From JAABRE01 sp964413275 (GTDB lineage: Bacteria > Cyanobacteriota > Cyanobacteriia > Cyanobacteriales > JAABRE01), in contig CAYPSO010000008.1 of the NCBI GenBank assembly GCA_964413275.1, positions 8,567-72,566 of the forward strand: a stretch of 64,000 nt of DNA, given 5' to 3'. The notes below the pieces were generated by a model. It was given only the letters and a program-made list of their open reading frames with translations. It had not been told where the DNA came from and ran no database searches. Of the stretch, positions 52,884 to 61,325 are shown one piece after another. Made by a program: the position numbers and the translations under genes. Numbering within the stretch: position 1 is the first letter of the stretch; each line of letters starts with the position of its first letter.

Positions 52884-54132
52884 CTAAACCTCCTTGAATA
52901 CCGCTATTAAAGACTTGTTTAATAGTTATTTGTGAGTCTGGATTAAGATTAAATTCTCCTGATTCATTGTTGGCAAATATAAAAGTTATTTTACCTGATA
53001 ATTGAATATTATCTTTATCTTTATTAATAGGTAATTCTGGACATTGATTAATAGATATTTCGTGAGTAATTTTTTCATTAGATTTAATAGTTATATCTAA
53101 CATTTTTCCTGTTTTTAATTCAGGATAATTTTTAACTATCCAATTGACAAAACTATCAGCTAATTTTTCACTAATTTGCTCTTCTTTCGGGAGAATATTA
53201 ATAGTTGTTTCCCATTTCCTGAAGGGTAAATAAGATTCAGTAGCCCATTTTAAAGCATCTTGAGAACTAGCATTTATTGACAAAGGTAAAGGTTTTTGAG
53301 GCGGTAATTTTTCTTGTAATTGAAATATTTTTTGATTAGTTAAATAAACACTAATTTTAGTAATTATTTCTTGAGTAAGCCAACTAGGATTATTTAACAA
53401 AATTTCATAAGCAAGATTGGCAATTATTTGATTACCTGTTTGTTGGGGTAACATTAATCGATCTAAAATTTTCCCTTCACTTTGATAAATTTTTTCTTGC
53501 CAAAATTCCCAAAATTTTGCTTTACAAATATCAGGAATGTCTAAAGGATATGTCCCTAATTCCTTAATAATTTGATCGTCATTATTTAACCCTAACCAAC
53601 TTTTTAATAGTTGCTCTTTATTTTTAACTTGATAATAGTTGAGTAAATGATGATGATGATTATTAGTAATATAATTTAGCCAAACATCTGCAACTATTTT
53701 ATATTCTTGAGGAATTATAATAGATAACCATTGAGCTAAATGTTTTACTGATAAGTTATCAATTAGCCAAAAAGATTCTTCAGTATTAGTTACATCAGCT
53801 AATAAGTATTCAATTTTGTGATTTGAGGCATAACTATCAAGCTGAGTAACAACTTGTAAAATGTGCAAATCATCCCAATTATCAGGAATAGATATAGGAG
53901 TAAAAATAGCTTCTAATTTTAAACGTGGGTTTTGTTTTTTTTCAATTATTAAGTCAGATTTTTGCCAAACTCTTAACCATTCTTCTGTCCAATTACAGAG
54001 TTGTTTACCCTTAATCCAATAAGCATCATTTTTAAGGGTCAAATATTTTAACCATTCTACTTCTGTAGTAATAACAATATACTCACCAAGAGCTTTATAT
54101 AATCCAGTAGGATCTAAAATAATTTTACTCAT
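52870..54132 (-). CDS. pglZ: PglZ-like BREX protein apparently missing the phosphatase core
   Basis: The 420 residues occupy the pglZ position of a BREX locus (between brxC and brxL). The N-terminal half (GEYIVITTEVEWLKYL, then SVKHLAQWLSIIIPQEYK, and SYLPFRKWET with FVNWIVKNYPEL) looks like the helical N-terminal part of BREX PglZ as I recall it. No alkaline-phosphatase-like DGxRYE or D-x-H motifs are found. The frame passes straight into a beta-rich C-terminus (LSGKITFIFAN and GIQGGLDDFF). An in-frame deletion of a few hundred residues is my inference. BREX phosphatase function would be lost. Confidence 0.5.
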   Translation of the reverse strand: MSKIILDPTGLYKALGEYIVITTEVEWLKYLTLKNDAYWIKGKQLCNWTEEWLRVWQKSDLIIEKKQNPRLKLEAIFTPISIPDNWDDLHILQVVTQLDSYASNHKIEYLLADVTNTEESFWLIDNLSVKHLAQWLSIIIPQEYKIVADVWLNYITNNHHHHLLNYYQVKNKEQLLKSWLGLNNDDQIIKELGTYPLDIPDICKAKFWEFWQEKIYQSEGKILDRLMLPQQTGNQIIANLAYEILLNNPSWLTQEIITKISVYLTNQKIFQLQEKLPPQKPLPLSINASSQDALKWATESYLPFRKWETTINILPKEEQISEKLADSFVNWIVKNYPELKTGKMLDITIKSNEKITHEISINQCPELPINKDKDNIQLSGKITFIFANNESGEFNLNPDSQITIKQVFNSGIQGGLDDFF

Positions 54133-54712
54133 TATGAAAATCTACTTTATCATAAATATCAATTAAGGAAATTTCAAAATTAATTTTCTCAAAAATAATT
54201 AAATCTTTTTCTGTATTATATTCTCTAAATAACCATTGATTTTTATCGGTTCTACTATAATGATCTATTTGCAATTTATATTGATCGATTAACAAATATT
54301 CACAAAAATTTTCTATACTACGATAAGCAGAAAATTTCTGATCTTTGTCATAACTACGGGTAGATTTAGATAAAACTTCAATGATAATATAAGCATTAAT
54401 TAAAGTATCTTTTCTTCCTTCTTGAAATTGTAAGTCATCTTTAATAATCATAATATCGGGATAGGTATAAATTTCATAATTAGGTATCCAGAGACGTTGA
54501 TCGGCAACAAATACTTGAAAAGGTTGTTTTTTAAGGGCAAAATTTAATGCCGCATACAAGTTTCCAGCTATTTTATTATGATTAGGTGTACCCCCTGTCA
54601 TTTTAATAATTTCTCCTTTAATATATTCATGACGATCATTACTATTAATTTCTAAATCAAAATATTCATTAATAGTATAAATTTTGGTTTTGTCTAAGAT
54701 TGCTTTTGTCAT
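54125..54712 (-). CDS. Uma2 family protein inside the BREX-like operon
   Basis: A 195-residue Uma2/DUF820 protein: YTINEYFDLEINSNDRHEYI, then GEIIKMTGGTPNHNKIAGNL, YTYPDIMIIKDDLQF and AYIIIEVLSKSTRSYDKDQK, with the PD...E.LSxS nuclease-like core intact. It overlaps the next gene (pglZ-like) by 8 bp, so it is translated with the locus. Uma2 is not a normal BREX component; it may have been inserted, or may be a local partner. Confidence 0.85.
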   Translation of the reverse strand: MTKAILDKTKIYTINEYFDLEINSNDRHEYIKGEIIKMTGGTPNHNKIAGNLYAALNFALKKQPFQVFVADQRLWIPNYEIYTYPDIMIIKDDLQFQEGRKDTLINAYIIIEVLSKSTRSYDKDQKFSAYRSIENFCEYLLIDQYKLQIDHYSRTDKNQWLFREYNTEKDLIIFEKINFEISLIDIYDKVDFHNE

Positions 54713-54785
54713 AATTATTAACCTTTATTTTATAAGTTTTCCCATTAAAAGATAACTTTAGTATAACTTAATTATAGTCAATCTT

Positions 54786-54853
54786 GTAGGGTGGGCAAAG
54801 CTTCCACAAATTATAAAATTAAGACTAAAATTATTTTTGCTTTGCCACCTTAC
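54786..54853. repeat. GTAGGGTGGGCAAAG...CTTTGCCACCTTAC palindrome
   Basis: Long-form dispersed repeat with slightly decayed right end. It directly abuts the stop codon of the brxC remnant and separates it from the Uma2 gene. Confidence 0.7.
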
Positions 54854-56057
54854 TTATTCTAAATATTGTGTTAATTTGTCATATAATTTTTGTTTTCTTT
54901 CAAGGGGAAGTTGATTAAATAAAGTAATAATTTGATTCTCTTCACTTTCAGTTTGAATCCTTATACATTGAGTTTGAACTTTGTCTAATAGATTTTTCTC
55001 TGAATCACTTAAATAATTAATATGTACTGATTTATATTTATTAATACTTTTAAGCAAATTATCTACTAAATTAAGTTTTTCATCTTCTATTTGTTGCTCA
55101 ATTTTAGTGAAGTTTTCGTTTAAATCATCTAACCATAATTTAGCATTAGCTTTATTTTTGTTTTCAATAGTTTCAATTTTTAAAGTTGGTAAAATATTAT
55201 CTGTAACTTCCACTTCATCTAGAAATTTTCGTAGAGAAAAAGGTTCGTCAGAAGTTAAAAAAGTAAATAAAGAGCGATCGTTTTGAGCGTAACGATAACA
55301 CAAAGTTGGTAATACTAAAGCTGTTAAAGGATGGAGGGGATAAACTTGTTCTAAAATGCTTTTATCAATTTCTTCTGCTATTAAAATAGGCCGTAATTTT
55401 TCATACCATTCTTGAGCATAATTATTAATTCGACAAGCAATAACTTCGGATTTAGTGCGATCGATTGCTTGTCCCATCAAACGCATCATTTGTCCGGTAG
55501 ATTCAGTAAAAGGAATATCCTCAAATCTGCCTTGAATTTTTGCCCATTCATTGCGCTGTACTGTTGCTAATCTTTGTCCGTATTCGGTAAAAGCTTGATG
55601 TAAAATACCTAAAATATAAACAATTATCTATACCGATAATCAAAGCTCTAATAATAGTATAACTAATTGCTTCTCTTTGTCCTGTTGCGATCGCTCTCAA
55701 TCAACCTTGTTCTGGTATATTTTTTACCAAGGCTTGGTAATCATCATTTTCCAAGCTTAAAGTAGTTTCTGTAATGGTTAAAGCTTGTTGTTTAATTAAT
55801 TTTATTTGGGGAGCTAATAAAGATATAAAATAATGGGCAAAAGCAGATTTTCCCGTACCATAAACTCCCGTTAAAGTCCAGCAATTATTACTATTTTTAT
55901 TATTAAAACTTGTTAAAATTCGACGCAAAGTATCAAGAGCTTTTTCGGTGAGAATATACCCATCTAAAGCAGAACTATTATCTAAATCTCTTTCCAAATT
56001 AATAGAGCGAGTATAACGACGTTCTAAACTAACATAATGAGACAATTTATAATTCAT
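54854..56057 (-). pseudogene. brxC: brxC-like BREX ATPase, broken by a stop and an internal deletion
   Basis: Part one (56057-55701): LSHYVSLERRYTRSINLERD, then Walker A TLTGVYGTGKSAFAHYFI, ending EQG at TGA 55703-55701. The same frame continues past the TGA as LRAIATGQREAISYTIIRAL to about 55620, showing a nonsense mutation. After a sharp break, another frame (from about 55616) reads YILGILHQAFTEYGQRLATV, QGRFEDIPFTESTGQ, and YPLHPLTALVLPTLCYRYAQ to 54854. Intact BrxC proteins have roughly 1,100-1,200 residues, so most of the middle and C-terminus is deleted. Confidence 0.75.
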
Positions 56058-56103
56058 AATAAAAAAAACTAAGATATTTTCTCTATCTATAATACCTTAA
56101 TCT

Positions 56104-56123
56104 GTAGGGTGGGCAATGCCCAC
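56104..56123. repeat. GTAGGGTGGGCAATGCCCAC palindrome
   Basis: Short-form dispersed repeat in the 148-bp gap between the brxC remnant and DUF4007. In relatives a PAPS-reductase-like gene (brxP) could be expected near here; nothing of it remains. Confidence 0.65.
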
Positions 56124-56205
56124 AAATTTTTAATTCCAAAATTATTTTTTAATAATCAATTAATAATGAATCTTCTTAATATTTATTAGGTAATATTACA
56201 TCAGT

Positions 56206-57129
56206 CTAACTAACTTTATAATAATTATTAATAATTTCTAAAGCTAATTTTTCTGGTTGCTCTGGAAAAGATAATTGAATCAAACCTGCGCTATCAGATA
56301 AAACAATAGATTTGTATTTTTTAGTAACAATTTCAATTGCTTCGTAAAGAGCATTTTCTGATAATTTAAAAACTACTCCGGGGCTACTTACATCATATAA
56401 TAAACGAGAAATACTAATAGTTTTTTCACTTTCTCGTATCCAGCTTGCATATTCTAAACAAGTGGCAACAATAATTTCTGAAGGTAAATCAGTTTTTGCA
56501 CCAACTCGAAAACGATAATTAGAAGAGCTACGAACTTGATAAATTAAACCTAAATCTACAAAAGGACAATCAATAGAATCTTCCAAAATATTACCTTGTT
56601 TATCTTCAGATTGTACATACATTCGTAAAATACAGCTTAAATCTTTATTCAGAGAAGATTCAGCTACAGTTTTGTTAATCTCATCATGGTATTGATATTC
56701 TTTTAATCCTTGAAAAATATTTTCACGGGAAAATTCAACTCGATTGAAACGATTAAAAACATAATACCATGCAGCAGCAGTACAAGTTGGCTTAAGCAAA
56801 TTCCAATGTAATAACCATAAAGAAGCAGGATTTTCTAAATACTCATCCCAACCATTTTCACCTAATAAATTTCTGCCAAATTCTGAGGGGGTATCGTCAT
56901 CTTTAGTAATCTTAAAAGCATTGCACCAATAACGTATTGCTCGCACCATATTTTTCCCTACACCTAATTTTACAGGTGCATCGATCGCAAGAAAAATACT
57001 AGAATCTAAATTAGCAGCATCAAAACCTTTTTTTAACCATCCCCAACGAGGATGAAAAGTTTCATGACGAGCAAAAATTGGATTAACGGGATTTGCTAAT
57101 ATATTTAATTCAAGGGTTTTTTGAGACAT
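56206..57129 (-). CDS. DUF4007 family protein
   Basis: A 307-residue protein. The family start is clear: NPIFARHETFHPRWGWLKKG, then APVKLGVGKNMVRAIRYWC, then WLLHWNLLKPTCTAAAWYYV. DUF4007 proteins are commonly found with phosphorothioation-type (DndC/BrxP PAPS-reductase-like) and BREX genes, but their activity is unknown. It reads intact and would be the first gene of the minus-strand operon. It is divergent from the orphan antitoxin at 57221. Confidence 0.85.
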   Translation of the reverse strand: MSQKTLELNILANPVNPIFARHETFHPRWGWLKKGFDAANLDSSIFLAIDAPVKLGVGKNMVRAIRYWCNAFKITKDDDTPSEFGRNLLGENGWDEYLENPASLWLLHWNLLKPTCTAAAWYYVFNRFNRVEFSRENIFQGLKEYQYHDEINKTVAESSLNKDLSCILRMYVQSEDKQGNILEDSIDCPFVDLGLIYQVRSSSNYRFRVGAKTDLPSEIIVATCLEYASWIRESEKTISISRLLYDVSSPGVVFKLSENALYEAIEIVTKKYKSIVLSDSAGLIQLSFPEQPEKLALEIINNYYKVS

Positions 57130-57220
57130 AAAAATATTATTTTTTTAAATCATTATATTTTATTACTTTAAAATATAATATAAAAATAGATAAAATTAAC
57201 TATATTATATAGATCGAATT

Positions 57221-57472
57221 ATGCAAAATATAAATTATCACGATCTAAAGGAAAATTTGCCAGCACTTATAGAACAAATTGCTCATCAACATGAACCTTT
57301 ATGTCTCGAATTACCTAATTCACTTAAAGCAATAATACTCTCGGAAGAAGATTATAGTAGTTTAATGGAAACTTTATATCTATTGACTAATCCAGTAAAT
57401 GTAGAAATATTACTAAAAGCTGCTAATCGTTATATCAGTGAAGCTATTGAGTGGCAAGAAGTTAAAAATTAA
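57221..57472 (+). CDS. Orphan YefM/Phd-like antitoxin
   Basis: An 83-residue protein: INYHDLKENLPALIEQIAHQ is the N-terminal Phd/YefM fold, then AIILSEEDYSSLMETLYLLT. The EDY-S-MET-YLL pattern is shared with the true YefM at 59901 (LEDYNAIAETLHLL). No toxin follows; uvrB starts 87 bp downstream. It may neutralise a toxin elsewhere, or be left over from a TA pair. Confidence 0.75.
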   Translation: MQNINYHDLKENLPALIEQIAHQHEPLCLELPNSLKAIILSEEDYSSLMETLYLLTNPVNVEILLKAANRYISEAIEWQEVKN

Positions 57473-57558
57473 TTAGATTTATAAGACAATTTTTGTTAGA
57501 ATCGTCAATAAAAAATTTATTCCAGATAATAATTAACTAAATTAAACGTAACTAATTT

Positions 57559-59556
57559 ATGAGTTTATTTAATTTACAAGCTCCTTTTAAACCTACAGGA
57601 GATCAACCAAAAGCGATCGCACAATTAATTAAATCTTTAGGAGCAAAAAACCGTTTTCAAACCTTACTCGGTGCTACGGGTACAGGTAAAACTTTTACCA
57701 TTGCTTCGGTTATTGAAAAATATAATAAACCTACTTTAGTTTTAGCCCATAATAAAACTTTAGCAGCTCAATTATGTAATGAATTAAGACAATTTTTTCC
57801 CCATAATGCCGTGGAATATTTTATTAGTTATTATGACTATTATCAACCAGAAGCATATATTCCTGTTACTGATACTTATATCGAAAAAACATCATCAATA
57901 AATGACGAAATAGATATGCTACGACATTCTGCCACTCGTTCTTTATTTGAGCGCAAAGATGTAATTGTGGTTGCTTCTATTAGTTGTATTTACGGTTTAG
58001 GAATGCCGGTAGAATATTTAAAAGCGGCAGTCAATTTAGAAATAGGTAAAGAAATTAACCAACGGGAATTATTAAAGCAATTAGTTACTGTTCAATATCA
58101 TAGAAATGATACTCAATTATCGAGAGGAAATTTTAGGGTTAGAGGTGATATTTTAGAGATAGTTCCTGCCTATGAAGATCGGGTAATTAGAATAGAATTT
58201 TTTGGCGATGAAATTGAGGCAATTCGCTATCTCGATCCAGTTACAGGAGAGTTATTAAATAATTTAGATTGTGTTAATATTTATCCTGCTCGTCACTTTG
58301 TTACCCCTGACGAGCAATTAGAATATGCATTAATAAATATCAAGGAAGAATTAGGAGAAAGATTAGCAGAATTTAATAATCAAGGTAAATTAGTTGAAGC
58401 CCAAAGATTGGAACAACGAACTCGTTATGATTTAGAACTTTTGCAGGAAATAGGTTACTGTAATGGGGTAGAAAATTACTCCCGTCATTTAGCACGAAGA
58501 GAAGCGGGAGCACCTCCAGATTGTTTAGTAGATTATTTTCCTCAAGACTGGTTACTTGTAGTAGATGAATCCCATGTTACTGTACCTCAAATTAGGGGAA
58601 TGTATAACGGAGATCAAGCCAGAAAAAAAGTATTAATCGATCATGGTTTTAGGTTGCCTAGTGCTGCGGATAATCGCCCTTTAAAAGCTGAAGAATTTTG
58701 GCAAAAAGTTAATCAATGTGTTTTTCTATCTGCTACTCCTAGTAAATGGGAAATTGAACAATCAAATGGACAAATTATCGAACAAATAATTAGACCAACA
58801 GGAGTAGTTGACCCAAAAATAAATGTCAAGCCAACTGAGGGGCAAGTTGATGATTTATTAGGAGAAATTAAAGATAGAATTAAACGGAAAGAAAGGGTTT
58901 TAATTACTACTTTAACTAAACTCATGGCAGAAGATTTAACTAATTATTTTCAAGAGCGAGGAATTAAGGTACAGTATTTACATTCTGAGATTCAATCTAT
59001 TCAAAGAATTGAGATTTTACAAGCCTTAAGAGAAGGTGAGTTTGATGTTTTAATTGGAGTAAATTTATTAAGGGAAGGTTTAGATTTACCCGAAGTATCT
59101 TTAGTGGTAATTATGGATGCTGATAAGGAAGGTTTTTTGCGATCGGAAAGTGCTATTATTCAGACAATTGGTAGGGCCGCACGTCATATAAAAGGGGAAG
59201 CTATTTTATATGCAGATAATTTAACAGATAGTATGAGTAGGGCGATCGCAGAAACAGAAAGAAGGCGTAATATTCAGTTACAATATAATCAGAAACATGG
59301 TATAATTCCACAACAAATAATTAAAAAATCTAATAATGCAATTCTTTCGTTTTTAGATATTTCTAGGCGTTTAAATAATCAGGAATTAGAAACAGTTTAT
59401 CAACAATCAAATGATTTACCTTTAGAAAAAATACCTGAGTTAATCCAACAATTAGAAGCACAAATGAAGGAAGCTGCTAAAAAGTTAGAATTTGAAGAAG
59501 CTGCTAAATATAGAGATAGAGTTAAAAAGTTAAGAGACAAGTTATTAGGTCATTAA
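57559..59556 (+). CDS. uvrB: Excinuclease ABC subunit B
   Basis: The damage-verification helicase of nucleotide excision repair. Walker A TLLGATGTGKTFTIASVIEK, the beta-hairpin region YFISYYDYYQPEAYIPVTDT, helicase motifs LLVVDESHVTVPQI and IQTIGRAARHIKGEAILYAD, and the C-terminal UVR domain (MKEAAKKLEFEEAAKYRDRV) that binds UvrC are all present. At 665 aa it is full length. Its last 313 bp are duplicated at 60749-61061. Confidence 0.97.
   Translation: MSLFNLQAPFKPTGDQPKAIAQLIKSLGAKNRFQTLLGATGTGKTFTIASVIEKYNKPTLVLAHNKTLAAQLCNELRQFFPHNAVEYFISYYDYYQPEAYIPVTDTYIEKTSSINDEIDMLRHSATRSLFERKDVIVVASISCIYGLGMPVEYLKAAVNLEIGKEINQRELLKQLVTVQYHRNDTQLSRGNFRVRGDILEIVPAYEDRVIRIEFFGDEIEAIRYLDPVTGELLNNLDCVNIYPARHFVTPDEQLEYALINIKEELGERLAEFNNQGKLVEAQRLEQRTRYDLELLQEIGYCNGVENYSRHLARREAGAPPDCLVDYFPQDWLLVVDESHVTVPQIRGMYNGDQARKKVLIDHGFRLPSAADNRPLKAEEFWQKVNQCVFLSATPSKWEIEQSNGQIIEQIIRPTGVVDPKINVKPTEGQVDDLLGEIKDRIKRKERVLITTLTKLMAEDLTNYFQERGIKVQYLHSEIQSIQRIEILQALREGEFDVLIGVNLLREGLDLPEVSLVVIMDADKEGFLRSESAIIQTIGRAARHIKGEAILYADNLTDSMSRAIAETERRRNIQLQYNQKHGIIPQQIIKKSNNAILSFLDISRRLNNQELETVYQQSNDLPLEKIPELIQQLEAQMKEAAKKLEFEEAAKYRDRVKKLRDKLLGH
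59242..59554 (+). repeat. Direct repeat copy A (3' end of uvrB)
   Basis: From the HIP1 octamer GCGATCGC at 59242 to the stop codon this stretch is matched by 60749-61061 without indels. The encoded 104 residues differ at two positions (K/E, V/I) and at a handful of silent sites. Confidence 0.92.
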
Positions 59557-59641
59557 TAATAATTAGAGGTTTCAAGATGAATATTTTCTTTTCTATTAAT
59601 CACAGAAAAATAGAAGAGATAGTATGTTATTTTTCTTTGGT

Positions 59642-59914
59642 TTAATAATGATAACGACACTGCACAATAATAATTTGTTCGTCTAAAACTTGATAAATTA
59701 AACGGTGTTCCTGATTTATACGTCTTGACCATAATCCAGAAAAATCAAATTTTAGTGGTTCTGGTTTGCCGATACCTTCAAAAGGATTTGTTTGTATATC
59801 TTTGATTAATTGATTAATTCGTTTTAAAGTTTTTTTGTCTTGATTTTGCCAATATATGTAATCTGCCCAACCATCCTCTAAAAATACAATCTTCATTAAT
59901 TTATTCGTCTTCAA
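59642..59914 (-). CDS. yoeB: YoeB-family mRNA interferase toxin
   Basis: A RelE/YoeB toxin: MKIVFLEDGWADYIYWQNQD, KTLKRINQLIKDI, then GKPEPLKFDFSGLWSRRINQ and EHRLIYQVLDE, with the C-terminal CRYHY. The Glu-His-Arg and terminal His-Tyr catalytic residues are kept. The start may be ATG 59914, overlapping the antitoxin stop, or ATG 59896, which gives the usual 84 aa; both are in frame. It is in an operon with yefM. Confidence 0.93.
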   Translation of the reverse strand: MKTNKLMKIVFLEDGWADYIYWQNQDKKTLKRINQLIKDIQTNPFEGIGKPEPLKFDFSGLWSRRINQEHRLIYQVLDEQIIIVQCRYHY

Positions 59915-60161
59915 TTAAATTATGTTGTTCGTATTGACCTTGTTTTAATTCGTCTAAGGCTTTATAAAGACGTTGAGCATTTTTAGGACTTCGTAATAAA
60001 TGAAGAGTTTCTGCAATCGCATTATAATCTTCTAAAGACATCATAACTACCGGTTTTTGTGACTGACGAGTAATAATAATTGGTGCATGATTTTCACATA
60101 CCTCATTCATTACTGTACTAAAGTTATTTCTGGCTTGAGTATAGCTAATTGCATCCATCAT
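59901..60161 (-). CDS. yefM: YefM-family antitoxin
   Basis: An 86-residue Phd/YefM antitoxin: MDAISYTQARNNFSTVMNEV, then PIIITRQSQKPVVMMSLEDY and ETLHLLRSPKNAQRL. The C-terminal acidic tail should wrap the toxin. Its last codons overlap the first ATG of yoeB. The pair sits between two copies of the uvrB 3' end. Confidence 0.94.
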   Translation of the reverse strand: MMDAISYTQARNNFSTVMNEVCENHAPIIITRQSQKPVVMMSLEDYNAIAETLHLLRSPKNAQRLYKALDELKQGQYEQHNLIEDE

Positions 60162-60243
60162 TGTTATTTTTCTTATTTTCTTTTATTGTACTGTTTTTGT
60201 ACTTATATGGTTATTATTGATTTAGTGTACCTAGTCAAAAAGA

Positions 60244-60777
60244 ATGTCACTAGTCCAAAAAACTAAATCAGGTAGTTATTATATGGGAAAAACTGAAAAA
60301 GTTTTAATAACCTCCTCTTTTCATCAATTGAGAGGAAAAATACAATTAATTTTTACATCTCCACCATTTCCTCTAAACAGCAAAAAAAGTTATGGAAATA
60401 TGATTGGAGATGAATATTTACAATGGTTTACCAGTTTAGCACCATTATTTTCTCAAATGTTAGCGGAAGATGGCTCTATAGTAATTGAATTAGGCAACAG
60501 TTGGGAATCACAACGTCCAGTTCAATCTTTATTACCATTACAATCTTTATTAAATTTTGTTTCTCATCCAGATGCTAATTTGCGTCTTATTCAGGAATTT
60601 TTCTGTTATAATCCATCACGTTTACCTTCTCCTGCTAATTGTGTAAAAGTTCAACATATTAGAACGGTAGATAATTATACTCGTTTATGGTGGATTGCTA
60701 AAAGCGATTTTCCTAAAGCAGATAATTCTAAAGTATTGCGCCCTTATAGCGATCGCAGAAACAGAAAGAAGGCGTAA
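60244..60777 (+). pseudogene. N-terminal part of a beta-class DNA methyltransferase
   Basis: MGKTEKVLITSSFHQLRGKI, then IQLIFTSPPFPLNSKKSYGN with catalytic motif IV (TSPPF), then GSIVIELGNSW, FCYNPSRLPSPANCVKV and LWWIAKSDFPKADNSKVLRP fit the N4-cytosine/N6-adenine beta class. In this class the SAM-binding DPFxGSGT motif I lies in the C-terminal part. That part is missing: after RPYSDR the sequence jumps at GCGATCGC into the uvrB duplicate and stops a few codons later in another frame. The protein is inactive as it stands. Confidence 0.82.
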
Positions 60778-61063
60778 TATTCAGTTACAATATAATCAGG
60801 AACACGGTATTATTCCCCAACAAATAATTAAAAAATCTAATAATGCAATTCTTTCGTTTTTAGATATTTCTAGGCGTTTAAATAATCAGGAATTAGAAAC
60901 AGTTTATCAACAATCAAATGATTTACCTTTAGAAAAAATACCTGAGTTAATCCAACAATTAGAAGCACAAATGAAAGAAGCTGCTAAAAAATTAGAATTT
61001 GAAGAAGCTGCTAAATATCGAGATAGAATTAAAAAATTAAGGGATAAATTACTAGGTCATTGA
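60749..61063 (+). pseudogene. Duplicate of the uvrB C-terminal 104 codons (direct repeat copy B)
   Basis: Starting at GCGATCGC (60749), IAETERRRNIQLQYNQEHGI to the terminal KLRDKLLGH repeats the UvrB end, including the whole UVR motif. An open frame from 60695 exists, but its first codons belong to the methyltransferase in another frame, so a real start is doubtful. The stop is TGA in place of TAA. Good conservation at amino-acid level implies recency, gene conversion or selection. Confidence 0.88.
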
Positions 61064-61325
61064 TGAGTCACCTCCGGCTTTTTTTGTTCTTCCATTTTTT
61101 TTAGTAAGCTAACATACATTTAAATTGCATATAATTCTATCAAGAAATAAGGTTTAAATCGATTATTCTGAATACTGACTAATCATTGAACATTGATAAA
61201 TGATAAATAGTAGAGCCTTTAAGCCTACTTTCAAACGAATGATAAATGTTAAATGATAAATGTTAAATGAAATGACTACTCTCTCAACCACTAATTTAAA
61301 TACGTGACAGCTTATTAGCTTTTGA

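Noticed and set aside
60695..61063. The uvrB duplicate as an independent 122-aa gene
   Set aside because: The first 18 codons come from the methyltransferase in a different frame, so the start is an accident of the junction.
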